A stretch of 35,040 nucleotides of DNA from Clostridia bacterium (GCA_017431365.1 JAFRLF010000036.1:1-35040); one strand, 5' to 3'. Positions 15,921 to 24,972 are shown, counted from the stretch's first letter. Numbers and translations: made by a program. Notes: generated from the sequence alone by a model not told the origin.

Positions 15921-16880
15921 ATGGATTGGATAAAGCTGACCGTGCGCACGACGACCGAAGGCGCCGAGGTGGTCTGCGGCATGTTTATGGGCCTTGGCAT
16001 CGACGGCGCTATGATAGAGGACGTCTCCGACATCGACGTCAATCAGCGCCCGAACGGATACTGGGACATCCTCGGCGACGATCTGAGGACGCAGTACGAG
16101 GACGACGTCAAGGTGTCCGTCTACATACCCGAGGATGACAGGGCGGCTTCGACCGTGACGCGCGCCCGGGCCGCGCTGGCCGCGCTCAGGGAGACGGCTT
16201 CGGACGTCGATCTGGGCAAACTGACGCTCGAAACCGGCCGGCAAAGCGATGAGGACTGGGCTGAAAACTGGAAATCCGAGTACAAACCCTTCCGGCTGGG
16301 AGAGCATTTCGTCATCAAACCGACGTGGGAGGATTATGATCGGCAGCCGGGCGACAGGATCATCGACATCGACCCCGGAATGGCGTTCGGCAGCGGGACG
16401 CACGAGACGACGGGGCTCTGCACCATGCTGATCGAGAAGTATGTCCGTCCTGGCCAGTCCGTATGCGACGTCGGAACGGGCACCGGCATTTTGGCCATGG
16501 CGGCGGCGCTCATGGGCGCCCATCCCGTCAAGGCCTCGGATATCGATCCCATGGCCGTTCGCGTCGCCCGCGAGAACGTCGCGCTGAACGGGCTGGACGG
16601 CGTCGTCGAAGTCGCGGAGGGCGATCTGCTTTCCGTGGTCGACGAGCCGTTCGACTGTATCGTCGCGAACATCATAGCGGACGTCATCGTCGCGATGGCG
16701 CGAGGCGCTTTCGATCATCTGAAACCGGGCGGCCTGTTCATATGTTCCGGCATTGCGACGGAGCGGCGCGCCGAAGTCGAGTCGGCGCTGTCCAGAGCGG
16801 GTTTTGACGCGCCGGAAGTCCACACCCGGGGCGAATGGGTGGCCATGGCCGCCCGCCGGCCTGGCGAAGCGAGGGCCTGA
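15921..16880 (+). CDS. prmA: Ribosomal protein L11 methyltransferase
   Basis: PrmA trimethylates ribosomal protein L11 using S-adenosylmethionine. The 319-residue length is normal. The N-terminal substrate-recognition domain (1-110) leads to the SAM domain with GMAFGSGTHETT (153-164), motif I DVGTGTGIL (183-191), DIDPMAV (207-213) and the catalytic-loop ANIIADV (249-255). The start at ATG 15921 is set by AGGAGG about 9 bases upstream; the longer open frame extends into the permease gene and is not used. rsmE begins 1 base after the stop. Confidence 0.96.
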   Translation: MDWIKLTVRTTTEGAEVVCGMFMGLGIDGAMIEDVSDIDVNQRPNGYWDILGDDLRTQYEDDVKVSVYIPEDDRAASTVTRARAALAALRETASDVDLGKLTLETGRQSDEDWAENWKSEYKPFRLGEHFVIKPTWEDYDRQPGDRIIDIDPGMAFGSGTHETTGLCTMLIEKYVRPGQSVCDVGTGTGILAMAAALMGAHPVKASDIDPMAVRVARENVALNGLDGVVEVAEGDLLSVVDEPFDCIVANIIADVIVAMARGAFDHLKPGGLFICSGIATERRAEVESALSRAGFDAPEVHTRGEWVAMAARRPGEARA

Positions 16881-16881
16881 C

Positions 16882-17607
16882 ATGCACCGCTTTATCGTGG
16901 ACGAGGCGCCCCTGGCCGGACGGGTCGATCTCCCGGAGGAAGAAGCGCAGCACGCGATCAAGGTGCTGCGCCTGAGGCGCGGCGATAAGATCGAGTTAAC
17001 GGACGGCCGCGGCCGCCTGTATGCGGGAAGGATTTCGGAGATCGACAAAAAGCGCGCGAGCGTGGAGCTTCAGGGAGAACGCCCTTCGCGCGAGTCGAAC
17101 CTGCGCTTGGCCGTGTATATGGGCTATCCGAAGGCGGAAAAACTCGAGCTGATCGTTCAGAAACTGACGGAATTGGGCGTCGTTCACATCGCGCCCGTGA
17201 TGATGACCAGATCTGTCGCGCGGACGCAGGATTTTTCGAACCGAGGACAGAGACTCGAGCGCATTGCGCGCGAAGCGGTCAAACAGTGCGGCCGAAGCGT
17301 GATCCCGGAGATCGACGCGCCGGTTCAGTGGGACGAGGCCTTGCGGCAGATGGCCGCCTGCGACCTGGTCCTCGTGCCGTGGGAGGAAGCTAGAGCCAAC
17401 AGATTGCGCGATCTGCGCGAACGCTATCCGCAGGCGGTGCGCATCGCCATCGTCATCGGGCCGGAGGGCGGCATGACGACGGAGGAAATCTCGCGGCTTG
17501 AAGAGGCCGGCGCTCTGTCGCTGACCCTTGGGCCGAGGATCCTGCGCGCGGAAACCGCGGCGATATCCGCCGTCAGCGCCGTCATGACCCTTTGGGGAGA
17601 TATGTAA
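16882..17607 (+). CDS. rsmE: 16S rRNA (uracil1498-N3)-methyltransferase
   Basis: RsmE methylates U1498 of 16S rRNA. The protein is a 241-residue SPOUT-fold enzyme. An N-terminal PUA-like part begins MHRFIVDEAP. The SAM-binding knot has IGPEGGMT (192-199) and LGPRILRAETA (216-226), which are diagnostic. ATG 16882 has GAGGG in the end of prmA and lies 1 base after its stop. The prmA-rsmE-mtaB order is common in Clostridia. Confidence 0.96.
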   Translation: MHRFIVDEAPLAGRVDLPEEEAQHAIKVLRLRRGDKIELTDGRGRLYAGRISEIDKKRASVELQGERPSRESNLRLAVYMGYPKAEKLELIVQKLTELGVVHIAPVMMTRSVARTQDFSNRGQRLERIAREAVKQCGRSVIPEIDAPVQWDEALRQMAACDLVLVPWEEARANRLRDLRERYPQAVRIAIVIGPEGGMTTEEISRLEEAGALSLTLGPRILRAETAAISAVSAVMTLWGDM

Positions 17608-17642
17608 TACCGCCGTGAATAATAGTTGGGAGATCGTGTGAC

Positions 17643-18962
17643 ATGCCGACCATTGCCGCGCATACATTGGGCTGTAAGGTGAATCAGTACGACACCGAAG
17701 CCATGCTCGAGCTGTTTGAAGGCGCGGGATACAGAATCGTCCCCTTTGACGCGGAGGCGGACATTTATCTCGTCAATACCTGTACGGTGACGGGAACGGG
17801 GGACAGCAAGTCCCTGAAGCTCATCCGCCGCCTGGGACGCGAGCATCCGAAGGCGCGCTTGATCGTCACGGGCTGCATGGCTCAGCGCGATCCCGCCTCG
17901 CTGAACCTGCCCGGCGTTTGCCTGATCGTCGGAACGCGGGAGCGGGGGCGCGTGGTCTCGCTGTACGAGGAGGCCGCGGCGTCCGGGAAGACGCGGTGCG
18001 CCGTGTCCAGCCTGAAAAACGCGCCCTTCGAGAATCTGCGCGTCACGAGACACGAGGGCAAGACGCGCGCGGTCATGAAGATACAGGAGGGCTGCGACCG
18101 CTTTTGCAGTTACTGCATCATTCCCGCGGTCAGGGGCGGCGTGCGCTCCATGCCCCTTGAGCAGGTGCGGGCGGAGGCCGAGCGCCTGGCGCAGTCCGGG
18201 TATCGGGAGCTCGTCGTGACGGGCATTCACCTCGCCAGCTACGGGCGGGAACTGGGCGCCGACCTTGTCGACGCGCTGAAGGTCATCCATGGCGTAGACG
18301 GCGTGGAGCGGATCCGTCTCGGTTCTCTTGAACCGCTGACTGTGGACGACCGGTTTATCGAAGCTCTCGACCGTATGCCGAAGCTTTGCCCGCAGTTTCA
18401 CGTGGCGCTGCAGTCCGGCTGCGACACAGTCCTCAAGCGGATGAAGAGGAGATATGACACCGCTCAGTACACTGACGCCGTGACGAGGCTGAGACGCGCG
18501 CTGCCGCGCTGCGCGGTCACGACCGACGTGCTGACCGGCTTTCCGGGCGAGACCGACGAGGAGGCCGAGGCCACGCTGCGCTTTGTCGAAAAGATAGCCT
18601 TTGCCAGGATACACGTGTTTCCCTACTCGAGGCGAAAGGGTACGGTGGCCGATCTTTTGCCAGATCAGGTTCCGGAGCCGGTAAAGAAGCGGCGGTGCGA
18701 GCAGCTCATCCGCCTCGGGAACAAATTGGAGTGCGATTACGTCTCAAAGACAGTCGGAACGGTTCGGAAGGTTCTGTTTGAAAACGCCTCGGAAGGGTTT
18801 ACCCCGGAATATGTGCGCGTCAGCGCTCAGGGCGAGGCGGGGCGCATATTGCCTGTGCTGATCACGTCGGCGGAAGGTACGCTCGCTCGGGGCCGTGTTC
18901 TGGACCGGACGGCGCAATTGAAAGGAGCGTTTGATGCCCATGGAGGATTGCCTGTTCTGTAA
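17643..18962 (+). CDS. mtaB: tRNA t6A37 methylthiotransferase MtaB
   Basis: MtaB adds a methylthio group to t6A at position 37 of tRNAs. The 439-residue protein has the UPF0004 domain with iron-sulfur Cys 11, 47 and 78. The radical-SAM cluster motif CDRFCSYC follows (Cys 151, 155, 158), and the protein ends in a TRAM-like region. The opening HTLGCKVNQYDTEAM is typical of MtaB as opposed to MiaB or RimO. GGGAG precedes ATG 17643. The last 29 bases overlap the HIT gene start. Confidence 0.95.
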   Translation: MPTIAAHTLGCKVNQYDTEAMLELFEGAGYRIVPFDAEADIYLVNTCTVTGTGDSKSLKLIRRLGREHPKARLIVTGCMAQRDPASLNLPGVCLIVGTRERGRVVSLYEEAAASGKTRCAVSSLKNAPFENLRVTRHEGKTRAVMKIQEGCDRFCSYCIIPAVRGGVRSMPLEQVRAEAERLAQSGYRELVVTGIHLASYGRELGADLVDALKVIHGVDGVERIRLGSLEPLTVDDRFIEALDRMPKLCPQFHVALQSGCDTVLKRMKRRYDTAQYTDAVTRLRRALPRCAVTTDVLTGFPGETDEEAEATLRFVEKIAFARIHVFPYSRRKGTVADLLPDQVPEPVKKRRCEQLIRLGNKLECDYVSKTVGTVRKVLFENASEGFTPEYVRVSAQGEAGRILPVLITSAEGTLARGRVLDRTAQLKGAFDAHGGLPVL

Positions 18963-19278
18963 GATCATCGCCGGCGATATTCCGTCGGCCAAGGTCTTTG
19001 AAAACGATGAAGTGTTCGCGTTTCGCGATATCAACCCGCAGGCGCCGGTTCACGTGCTCATCGTGCCAAAAAAGCATGTCGCCAATGTGATCGAGGGCGC
19101 TGCGTGCGGCCTGATGAACGCGCTGTGCGGCGCGGCGGCTCAGATCGCCGCGCAGGAGGGGATCGACAAGACGGGATTCCGCCTCATCACGAACTGCGGT
19201 CACGACGGCTGCCAGTCTGTCGGACATCTGCACCTGCACCTTCTGGGCGGGAGACAGCTGTCGGAGACAATGGCGTGA
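18934..19278 (+). CDS. HIT family nucleotide-binding protein
   Basis: This 114-residue histidine-triad protein is of the Hint/HinT kind, which hydrolyses purine nucleotide phosphoramidates. The triad QSVGHLHLHLLGGR is at 94-107 with His 98, 100 and 102. CLFCKIIAGDIPS (6-18) and the DINPQAPVHVLIVPKKH stretch are typical. The start is ATG 18934, 6 bases after AAAGGAG; TTG 18931 is too close to that site. It overlaps mtaB by 29 bases in another frame, so the two are probably co-translated. rpsU follows but has its own promoter. Confidence 0.94.
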   Translation: MPMEDCLFCKIIAGDIPSAKVFENDEVFAFRDINPQAPVHVLIVPKKHVANVIEGAACGLMNALCGAAAQIAAQEGIDKTGFRLITNCGHDGCQSVGHLHLHLLGGRQLSETMA

Positions 19279-19311
19279 TTGTGAACAAAAGTAGAAATTT
19301 GACCAAATCTC

Positions 19312-19340
19312 TTGACGTTTGGGGAGTTGTCCGCTATAAT
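19312..19340 (+). promoter_or_regulatory. Strong sigma-A promoter for rpsU
   Basis: TTGACG (19312-19317), exactly 17 bases, then TATAAT (19335-19340). Transcription would begin near 19347 and give a leader of about 65 bases. Confidence 0.9.
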
Positions 19341-19352
19341 AGGCAATGTGTG

Positions 19353-19393
19353 GCGAACCCCATGCTGCATTGGCTTACAATGCCATCATTCGC
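19353..19393 (+). promoter_or_regulatory. Folded rpsU mRNA leader
   Basis: GCATTG (19367-19372) and CAATGC (19378-19383) form a 6-bp hairpin with loop GCTTA. Below a CT bulge it is extended by ATG (19362-19364) with CAT (19384-19386). An outer GCGAA (19353-19357) pairs with TTCGC (19389-19393). The structure fills nearly all the leader and ends 2 bases before the Shine-Dalgarno run at 19396-19403. Autoregulation by S21 is possible but not shown. Confidence 0.5.
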
Positions 19394-19411
19394 GAGGGGA
19401 GGGATAACACC

Positions 19412-19585
19412 GTGTCTGAAGTTCATATTCATGAAAATGAATCACTGGAAAGCGCTCTGAGAAGATTCAAGCGCATGACTGCCCGCTCCGGCATCCTCGC
19501 AGAGGCCAGGAAGCGTGAGCATTATGAGAAGCCCATCGTAAAGCGTAAGAAGAAGGCGGAAGCCGCGCGTAACCGCAAGTACTGA
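19412..19585 (+). CDS. rpsU: 30S ribosomal protein S21
   Basis: The product is a 57-residue S21, a small basic protein of the 30S subunit near the anti-Shine-Dalgarno end of 16S rRNA. The body [20 protein letters not shown] and the basic C-terminal tail ([14 protein letters not shown]) are characteristic. The start is GTG 19412, 8 bases after a GGGAGGG run, giving the usual N-terminus [10 protein letters not shown]; the longer frame from ATG 19346 lies in the leader. It has its own strong promoter and a terminator at 19604, so it is probably monocistronic with some read-in from the mtaB-HIT unit. Confidence 0.96.
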   Translation: MSEVHIHENESLESALRRFKRMTARSGILAEARKREHYEKPIVKRKKKAEAARNRKY

Positions 19586-19603
19586 TTGGTTTTTTCATGA
19601 TCC

Positions 19604-19635
19604 AAAAGCCTTTTCACACTTGTGAAAAGGCTTTT
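19604..19635 (+). terminator. Terminator after rpsU
   Basis: The two 15-base arms AAAAGCCTTTTCACA (19604-19618) and TGTGAAAAGGCTTTT (19621-19635) are perfectly complementary, separated by CT. The A-start and T-end make it potentially bidirectional. The remaining gap to 19840 shows no convincing gene or promoter. Confidence 0.85.
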
Positions 19636-19840
19636 AATGAATCTTGGGTTGCCAGCTCGTTGATTATCCTTTTGCCCATTTCGGTTCATTCGATTTCACA
19701 TCACATACCGGTATCGGGTCTCGTCTTGCTTTGTTCTGTTCTGTTCGCATATTGCCTGTCGTATGTAATGCCGCGGGATTTCTGATTGTTTTTTCGTCGA
19801 TTCATCCGGTCCGCGCGGCGTCCGAAGGAGAGTCATTTCA

Positions 19841-20860
19841 ATGAAATATCTGGCCTTGCCAAGGCCGCACCCCAACAGCCGCTATCAGGCCGAGGCGCTT
19901 CGTCTCATGGAGTCGGAGATCATGGCCTTATGCGAGAAATGCGGCACCTCCTCTTCCGTTGAGATTCAAAGCCGGGCGGGCGTCGACTGGCTCTCGCTGG
20001 AGTGCGAGACGCTCACGGCGGCGCAGCTGGAGTGCCTCAGCCATAGCGCGCATCTTTACGTGCTCTTTGAACAGTGCGGCGCGTCCCTCAATCCCATCGT
20101 TTCGCGCCGTTGCGCGTATCTGGGCGAGGATCTGCCCGCCGTATTGAAGTACAAGGGAAAAACAAACGAAGTTTTTACCGCGTACATGCTCAATCTGGCG
20201 CTCTGCGCCTCCGATTTCGGCTTTGATGACGCCGTTACCGTGCTCGATCCGATGTGCGGCCGGGGAACGACGCTGTTTGAAGCGGCCAATAACGGCTGGT
20301 CCTGCGTCGGATTGGACGCGGACCAGGCGGCCGTCGACGAGGCCGGCCGTTATTTTAAAAAGTATCTCGAGTACCACGGATTCAAGCATGAACAAAAGCG
20401 CGTGTCCAGAACGATGGCGCAGAAGCGCTCCTGTCAGATGAACGAGTTCACGTACGCCGCCGACGCGGCTTCGTTCAGAGACGGGAGCGGGCGGCGCACG
20501 CTGTCCCTGGCAAAACTCGAAGCGCAGGACGTCTCACAGGTGTACCGTCAGCCGCTGTTTCATCTGATCGCGGCCGATCTGCCGTACGGCGTTCAGCACG
20601 CGCCGTCCATGAACAAAAAGCGGGGCACAGCCATCGAGGATCTGCTTTACGAGGCGCTTCCTTCATGGACGGAGTGCCTGAGGACCGGCGGCGCTGTCTG
20701 CCTCAGCTTCAATGAAAACACTATAAAGCCGGAGATTGTCCGCGGCATGATGTCGGAGGCCGGTCTGGATGTCATGTACGGCCCAGCATATTCAGATTTG
20801 CGGCACTGGGTGGAACAGGCGATCACGAGAGACGTCGCCGTGGCGGTCAGGAGATTCTGA
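19841..20860 (+). CDS. TRM11-like SAM-dependent RNA/DNA methyltransferase
   Basis: This 339-residue methyltransferase is of the UPF0020/TRM11-RlmKL group. The SAM motif I is VLDPMCGRGTTLFEA (134-148), followed by GLDADQAAV (157-165). Motif IV is ADLPYG (245-250), an NPPY-like catalytic loop typical of N2-guanine or exocyclic-amine methylation. There is no obvious THUMP domain, but the N-terminal 120 residues could replace it. A tRNA guanine methyltransferase is the best guess; the exact target is unknown. ATG 19841 follows AAGGAGAG. rho starts 21 bases after the stop, so the two are probably co-transcribed. Confidence 0.85.
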   Translation: MKYLALPRPHPNSRYQAEALRLMESEIMALCEKCGTSSSVEIQSRAGVDWLSLECETLTAAQLECLSHSAHLYVLFEQCGASLNPIVSRRCAYLGEDLPAVLKYKGKTNEVFTAYMLNLALCASDFGFDDAVTVLDPMCGRGTTLFEAANNGWSCVGLDADQAAVDEAGRYFKKYLEYHGFKHEQKRVSRTMAQKRSCQMNEFTYAADAASFRDGSGRRTLSLAKLEAQDVSQVYRQPLFHLIAADLPYGVQHAPSMNKKRGTAIEDLLYEALPSWTECLRTGGAVCLSFNENTIKPEIVRGMMSEAGLDVMYGPAYSDLRHWVEQAITRDVAVAVRRF

Positions 20861-20881
20861 CGGTTTTAAAGGAGAGATTTT

Positions 20882-22600
20882 GTGGATTACAAAAAAATGA
20901 CGATACCTGAGCTCAGAGCCGTCGCTTTAGAGAGGGGCCTGAAGCTGAAATCCGATATGCGCAAGCCTCAGATCATCGAACTGATCACAGCGGCCGAGAC
21001 GGTAAAGGAGAGCGCCGCCCGCACTGAGGCTTTACCGGCCAGGCGCGCAAAGTCTGTGACCCCAAAGGACGAGGACAGGCCTAAAACACGCGAAAAACGC
21101 CGCGTCATCAGCAAGCCGCCGCGATCCGCCGAAGCGCTGCGATCCGCCGAAGCGCCGCGATTCGCCGAGGCACCGCGATCCGCCGAGGCGCCGCGTGACA
21201 ATAACGACCCGATAAAGGTACAGCCCCCGAAGCCGGAGCAGGCGCCCGAGGCTACTGTTGTCCGCGAGGCTCAGCCTCAGACGCCCGTGGTGCGCGAATC
21301 GAAACCGGCCGCGGAGACGCCGGTCGAAACCCCGGAGCCGCAAAGAGTCCAGACGCCTCGGCATGTCGGGCGTGTCTGGCAGCAGGGAGCGCGGGCGGAT
21401 GATGGACGAAGAGAGCGCACGGGTCCGAGCGACGCGGTTCAGGCGCTCATCAATAGCCCTGACTGCGCGATAGGACAGGGCGTGCTCGAACTGCAGCTTG
21501 ACGGTTACGGCTTTTTGCGGGCGGAAAACTACCTCCCCGGCGACAAGGATACTTACGTTTCGATGGCTCAGATCCGCCGCTTTGGATTGAAAAACGGCGA
21601 CTATATCACAGGGAAGACTCGGCCGCAGCGGGAAGGTGACCGTTTCGGCGCGCTGATCTATATCGATACAGTCAATGGAGAACCGCCTGAAAAGGCCATC
21701 AGGCGCAAGCCGTTTGAGGATCTGACGCCGATCTACCCCGACGAACGTTTGCGCCTTGAAAACACGGAGAATGAAAGCGACCTGGCTCTGCGGGCTGTGG
21801 ATCTGATCGCGCCCATCGGAAAAGGGCAGAGGGGATTGATCGTCTCGCAGCCCAAGGCCGGCAAAACGGTGCTTCTAAAAAAGATCGCCAACGCGCTGAC
21901 GGCGAACTATCCGGAGATTCAGCTCATTGTCCTCCTCATCGACGAAAGACCCGAAGAGGTTACGGACATGAAGCGCTCCATCACCGGGGACGTCGTCTTC
22001 TCCACGTTTGACGAGGAGCCGGAGCATCACACCAAGGTCGCGGAGATGACGCTGGACAGGGCCATGCGCCTCGTCGAGATGGGGAAGGACGTGGTCGTCC
22101 TTCTTGACTCCATCACCCGGTTGGCGAGGGCGTATAACCTGGTCATCCCGCCCACGGGGCGCACGCTCTCAGGAGGCCTGGATCCGGGAGCGCTGCACAA
22201 GCCGAAGCGCTTCTTCGGCGCCGCCAGAAACATCGAAAACGGCGGCAGCCTGACCATTATCGCCACGGCCCTGGTCGAGACGGGCAGCCGGATGGACGAC
22301 ATCATCTATGAGGAATTCAAGGGCACGGGCAACATGGAACTGCATCTTGACAGGAAGCTGTCCGAAAGGCGCATATTCCCGGCCATCGACATGGTAAAGA
22401 GCGGCACGCGCCGGGAGGACCTGCTTCTGACGCCAAAGGAGCAGGAGGGCGTTCTGGCCATGAGGAGGCTGTTGCAGGGCAACGCGCAGGACAACGCGGA
22501 GGAAATGATCGGCATGCTCGAAAAAAGCCCGACGAACGACGCTTTCCTCGACAAACTGAGCCTCATCATCAGAAGCATGGACAAGGGCGGCTTCAGATAA
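20882..22600 (+). CDS. rho: Transcription termination factor Rho with extended N-terminal insertion
   Basis: Rho is the hexameric RNA helicase that ends transcription. This 572-residue version is about 150 longer than E. coli Rho (419). A Rho_N helical domain (about 4-38) is followed by a charged, Pro/Ala/Glu-rich, low-complexity linker (about 40-185). The cold-shock RNA-binding domain (about 199-270) comes next. The ATPase core has Walker A SQPKAGKT (322-329), [10 protein letters not shown] (354-363), Walker [11 protein letters not shown] (404-413), and the [21 protein letters not shown] region (430-450). All catalytic motifs are intact. The start is GTG 20882 after AAAGGAGAG. The linker contains four 18-bp tandem repeats at 21122-21193. 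Inserted disordered regions here occur in other Rho proteins and can alter RNA binding or assembly. Confidence 0.97.
   Translation: MDYKKMTIPELRAVALERGLKLKSDMRKPQIIELITAAETVKESAARTEALPARRAKSVTPKDEDRPKTREKRRVISKPPRSAEALRSAEAPRFAEAPRSAEAPRDNNDPIKVQPPKPEQAPEATVVREAQPQTPVVRESKPAAETPVETPEPQRVQTPRHVGRVWQQGARADDGRRERTGPSDAVQALINSPDCAIGQGVLELQLDGYGFLRAENYLPGDKDTYVSMAQIRRFGLKNGDYITGKTRPQREGDRFGALIYIDTVNGEPPEKAIRRKPFEDLTPIYPDERLRLENTENESDLALRAVDLIAPIGKGQRGLIVSQPKAGKTVLLKKIANALTANYPEIQLIVLLIDERPEEVTDMKRSITGDVVFSTFDEEPEHHTKVAEMTLDRAMRLVEMGKDVVVLLDSITRLARAYNLVIPPTGRTLSGGLDPGALHKPKRFFGAARNIENGGSLTIIATALVETGSRMDDIIYEEFKGTGNMELHLDRKLSERRIFPAIDMVKSGTRREDLLLTPKEQEGVLAMRRLLQGNAQDNAEEMIGMLEKSPTNDAFLDKLSLIIRSMDKGGFR
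21122..21193 (+). repeat. Four 18-bp tandem repeats inside rho
   Basis: The units, each encoding [18 protein letters not shown] and RSAEAP, run in frame at 21122, 21140, 21158 and 21176. Copies differ at a few positions, mostly silent ones. Copy-number change would keep the reading frame. Confidence 0.9.
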
Positions 22601-22621
22601 CGCGTCATATTTGAACTTTAC

Positions 22622-22650
22622 TTGACGCTTGGCAACTTTTCATGTAGAAT
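22622..22650 (+). promoter_or_regulatory. Promoter for the YARHG protein gene
   Basis: TTGACG (22622-22627), a 17-base spacer and TAGAAT (22645-22650). The leader before the ATG at 22699 is about 42 bases. Confidence 0.8.
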
Positions 22651-22698
22651 GTACGTCAGATTCATATGTGAAAACTTCAGTATTGGAGGTCAACGAAT

Positions 22699-24900
22699 AT
22701 GAGCTTTTTCAAAAAGCTGACGGCGATCGTTCTGACGCTTTTGCTCTGTTTGTCAGTTTTGACGATCGGAGCGTCGGCAGAAACGGGCATCAAGGCCAGG
22801 TTTGGCGCGTTCGCCGCAAAGACGACAGATAAGGTTTTCATGATCCTTCCGGGAGACGGCGTCTCCTCTCTGTACAGCATGCCGGCTGAGGGCGGCATGC
22901 TCACGCTCATTGAAACCGCGCCTCAGATCAACGATCTGATTTCGGATACCGGTGGAAACATCTATTATCTGCGCTATACCGGGTCAAACTATCAGGCCAT
23001 GATGCGCTCCTCGGACGGCGCGCGTTCCATCGTCGCCGAGTTTGCCTCCGGAGAAATTGCTCACAGACTCAGCCTGTATAACGGAAAGCTGTATTGCCTC
23101 GTTTCCAACAAGATCTACGAGATCGACCTGACCACGCGTACGGCGACGGCCGTTTCGGACAGCACGATGGTGAGCTACACCATTGCGGACGGCATCATCT
23201 ACTACGAATCCGCGTCGGATATCGCCCAGTACAACATGACGTCCTCCCTCGACGGATCGCAGAGCGTATCCGGGTCGAACGGCCGCCTGTACGGCATGAT
23301 GCTGGACGGCACAAATAACCTGCTCCAGTTCGATCAGGGCGTGTCCAACCTCAACGCCTATAATGAATATGTGTACTTCCACAACCTGCGCGACAGCTAT
23401 ATCGTTTCCTCCGGCGTGCAGGAATGGCTGGATGGCTGCCTCTACCGGCTGAACGTCAACACCAACCAGTACATCAAGGTTCTGAGTCAGTATGACTGGA
23501 ACTACAAGCCCACGGATTACGGTCTGGTGATTTACCGCGAAAAGGCGCTGATGCTTTCCGAGCTGAGCGGCGAGAACGAAGTGCTCATTTACGAGCCTGA
23601 TCCCTACAACTATATGGCCATTCTGGACGACTGCGCCATCGTATACGAGTATAATCTGACGACGCCCAAGCTCAGCATCGTCCCCTTCAATAACCAGCCC
23701 GTTTCCGTCATCTGGGAGGGCAACTTCGTCAGCGACGGGACGACGGGTGAAGTCGTCACATCCACGCCTGCGGCGCACACCTCCGGCGCGGATACCCAGA
23801 CGGCTCAGACCGGAACGGGCACCGCGACGGACACCGCCACCTCGACGGATACCGGCGTGAGCAATTACACGAATTACGCCGGACAGTCCGGCAATACGAC
23901 CGGAACCAATACGGCGACGGCTGTGCCGCCTGTGGCGGGTACGGTGGCGCCCGCGGTTACGCCCGTGCCCGGATATACGGCGAACGGCTCCATGACGATC
24001 GGCGCCACGGGCAGCGACGTGACCAAGCTCCAGAAGCGCCTCATTGAGCTGGGGTATCTCGGCGGCAGCGCCGACGGTATCTTTGGCAAGAATACGGCCT
24101 CCGCTGTAAGAGCCTTCCAGAAGAGAGCCGGTCTTACGGCTGACGGCATTGCGGGCAAAGCGACGCTGAACGCGCTCTACGCTTCCAACGCGCCGACGGC
24201 CGCGCCCTCGTCCGGCGGCAGCGGTTCGGACTCCAGCTACATCTTCCCGAATTCAAGTTCCAAGCTTCTGACGAAGGACGATCTGTTTGGCATTGACCGC
24301 GCGCTGTGGGGATACGCCCGCAACGAGATTTACGCCCGTCACGGCTACGTCTTCCAGAACAAGACCTACGCGAATTACTTCGCGAAGAAGTCCTGGTATA
24401 AGGCGGGCGGTTTCTCGACCGGGTCTCTCAACGCGACCGAATGGGCGAACATGGAACTCATCGCTCAGATGGAAAAGGATTATCCCCTGAATATCGAGTC
24501 CGCGTCCGCCTCTTCGAGCTCGTCGTCGAGTTCTTCGAGCAGCTCGTCGAGCAGTTCGTCAAGCTCTTCGTCGTCGAGTTCCTCCAGCTCTTCCAGTTCC
24601 TCGAGTTCGAGCTCGCTGCCCGCGGCCGTTCAGGCGATCGGCGCGAACGAGTACATCTTCCCGAACTCCAGCACACAGAAGCTGACCAAGAGCGAAATCA
24701 ACGGCATCAACCGGGCTCTGTGGCCGTATGCGCGCAATGAGATCTACGCCCGTCACGGGTATTCCTTCACAAAGGATAATTTCAAGACGTACTTCGGCTC
24801 CAAGAACTGGTACAAGGCGGGCGGATTCTCCACCTCCGACCTCAACGACATTGAGTGGTACAACATGGAACTCATCCGTTGGATGGAGAACAACGCCTGA
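22699..24900 (+). CDS. Secreted multidomain protein: PG-binding and two YARHG domains
   Basis: This 733-residue secreted protein starts with a signal peptide (MSFFKKLTAI then a hydrophobic run, likely cut after ASA at 25-27). Residues about 40-340 form repeated beta strands like a DUF5050-type propeller. A Thr/Ala/Gly-rich linker (350-430) follows. Then come a peptidoglycan-binding domain (431-495, with SDVTKLQKRLIELGYLGG), a YARHG domain (513-595, with ARNEIYARHGY), 35 consecutive serines (605-639) and a second YARHG domain (652-733). The wall-binding domain suggests attachment to peptidoglycan, probably at the cell surface. YARHG domains are found in extracellular proteins but have no firm function. 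TTGGAGGT precedes ATG 22699, and a near-consensus promoter suggests good expression. The enzyme activity, if any, is unknown. Confidence 0.9.
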   Translation: MSFFKKLTAIVLTLLLCLSVLTIGASAETGIKARFGAFAAKTTDKVFMILPGDGVSSLYSMPAEGGMLTLIETAPQINDLISDTGGNIYYLRYTGSNYQAMMRSSDGARSIVAEFASGEIAHRLSLYNGKLYCLVSNKIYEIDLTTRTATAVSDSTMVSYTIADGIIYYESASDIAQYNMTSSLDGSQSVSGSNGRLYGMMLDGTNNLLQFDQGVSNLNAYNEYVYFHNLRDSYIVSSGVQEWLDGCLYRLNVNTNQYIKVLSQYDWNYKPTDYGLVIYREKALMLSELSGENEVLIYEPDPYNYMAILDDCAIVYEYNLTTPKLSIVPFNNQPVSVIWEGNFVSDGTTGEVVTSTPAAHTSGADTQTAQTGTGTATDTATSTDTGVSNYTNYAGQSGNTTGTNTATAVPPVAGTVAPAVTPVPGYTANGSMTIGATGSDVTKLQKRLIELGYLGGSADGIFGKNTASAVRAFQKRAGLTADGIAGKATLNALYASNAPTAAPSSGGSGSDSSYIFPNSSSKLLTKDDLFGIDRALWGYARNEIYARHGYVFQNKTYANYFAKKSWYKAGGFSTGSLNATEWANMELIAQMEKDYPLNIESASASSSSSSSSSSSSSSSSSSSSSSSSSSSSSSSSSSSLPAAVQAIGANEYIFPNSSTQKLTKSEINGINRALWPYARNEIYARHGYSFTKDNFKTYFGSKNWYKAGGFSTSDLNDIEWYNMELIRWMENNA
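24511..24615 (+). repeat. Poly-serine coding tract
   Basis: There are 35 serine codons in a row, between the two YARHG domains. All six serine codons occur in mixed order, mainly TCG and AGC/AGT. It is therefore not a single expanded triplet; selection for serine or for DNA stability is likely. Confidence 0.95.
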
Positions 24901-24928
24901 TCAGATCCTCTAAGATTAAATTCACAGA

Positions 24929-24957
24929 CAGACCATCCCGTCGGGGTGGTCTGTTTT
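24929..24957 (+). terminator. Terminator after the YARHG gene, upstream of glpP
   Basis: CAGACCATCCC (24929-24939) pairs with GGGGTGGTCTG (24943-24953), with one T-G pair and a 3-base loop, then TTTT. The glpP Shine-Dalgarno begins only about 3 bases after it. Confidence 0.85.
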
Positions 24958-24972
24958 GAAAGGGAAATGACT

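Noticed and set aside
19597-19785. A 62-codon hydrophobic frame after rpsU
   Set aside because: It begins inside the rpsU terminator, has no Shine-Dalgarno and has no recognisable family.
21122-21193. CRISPR or mobile repeat
   Set aside because: The repeats are contiguous, in frame within rho and without spacers. They are a coding tandem repeat.
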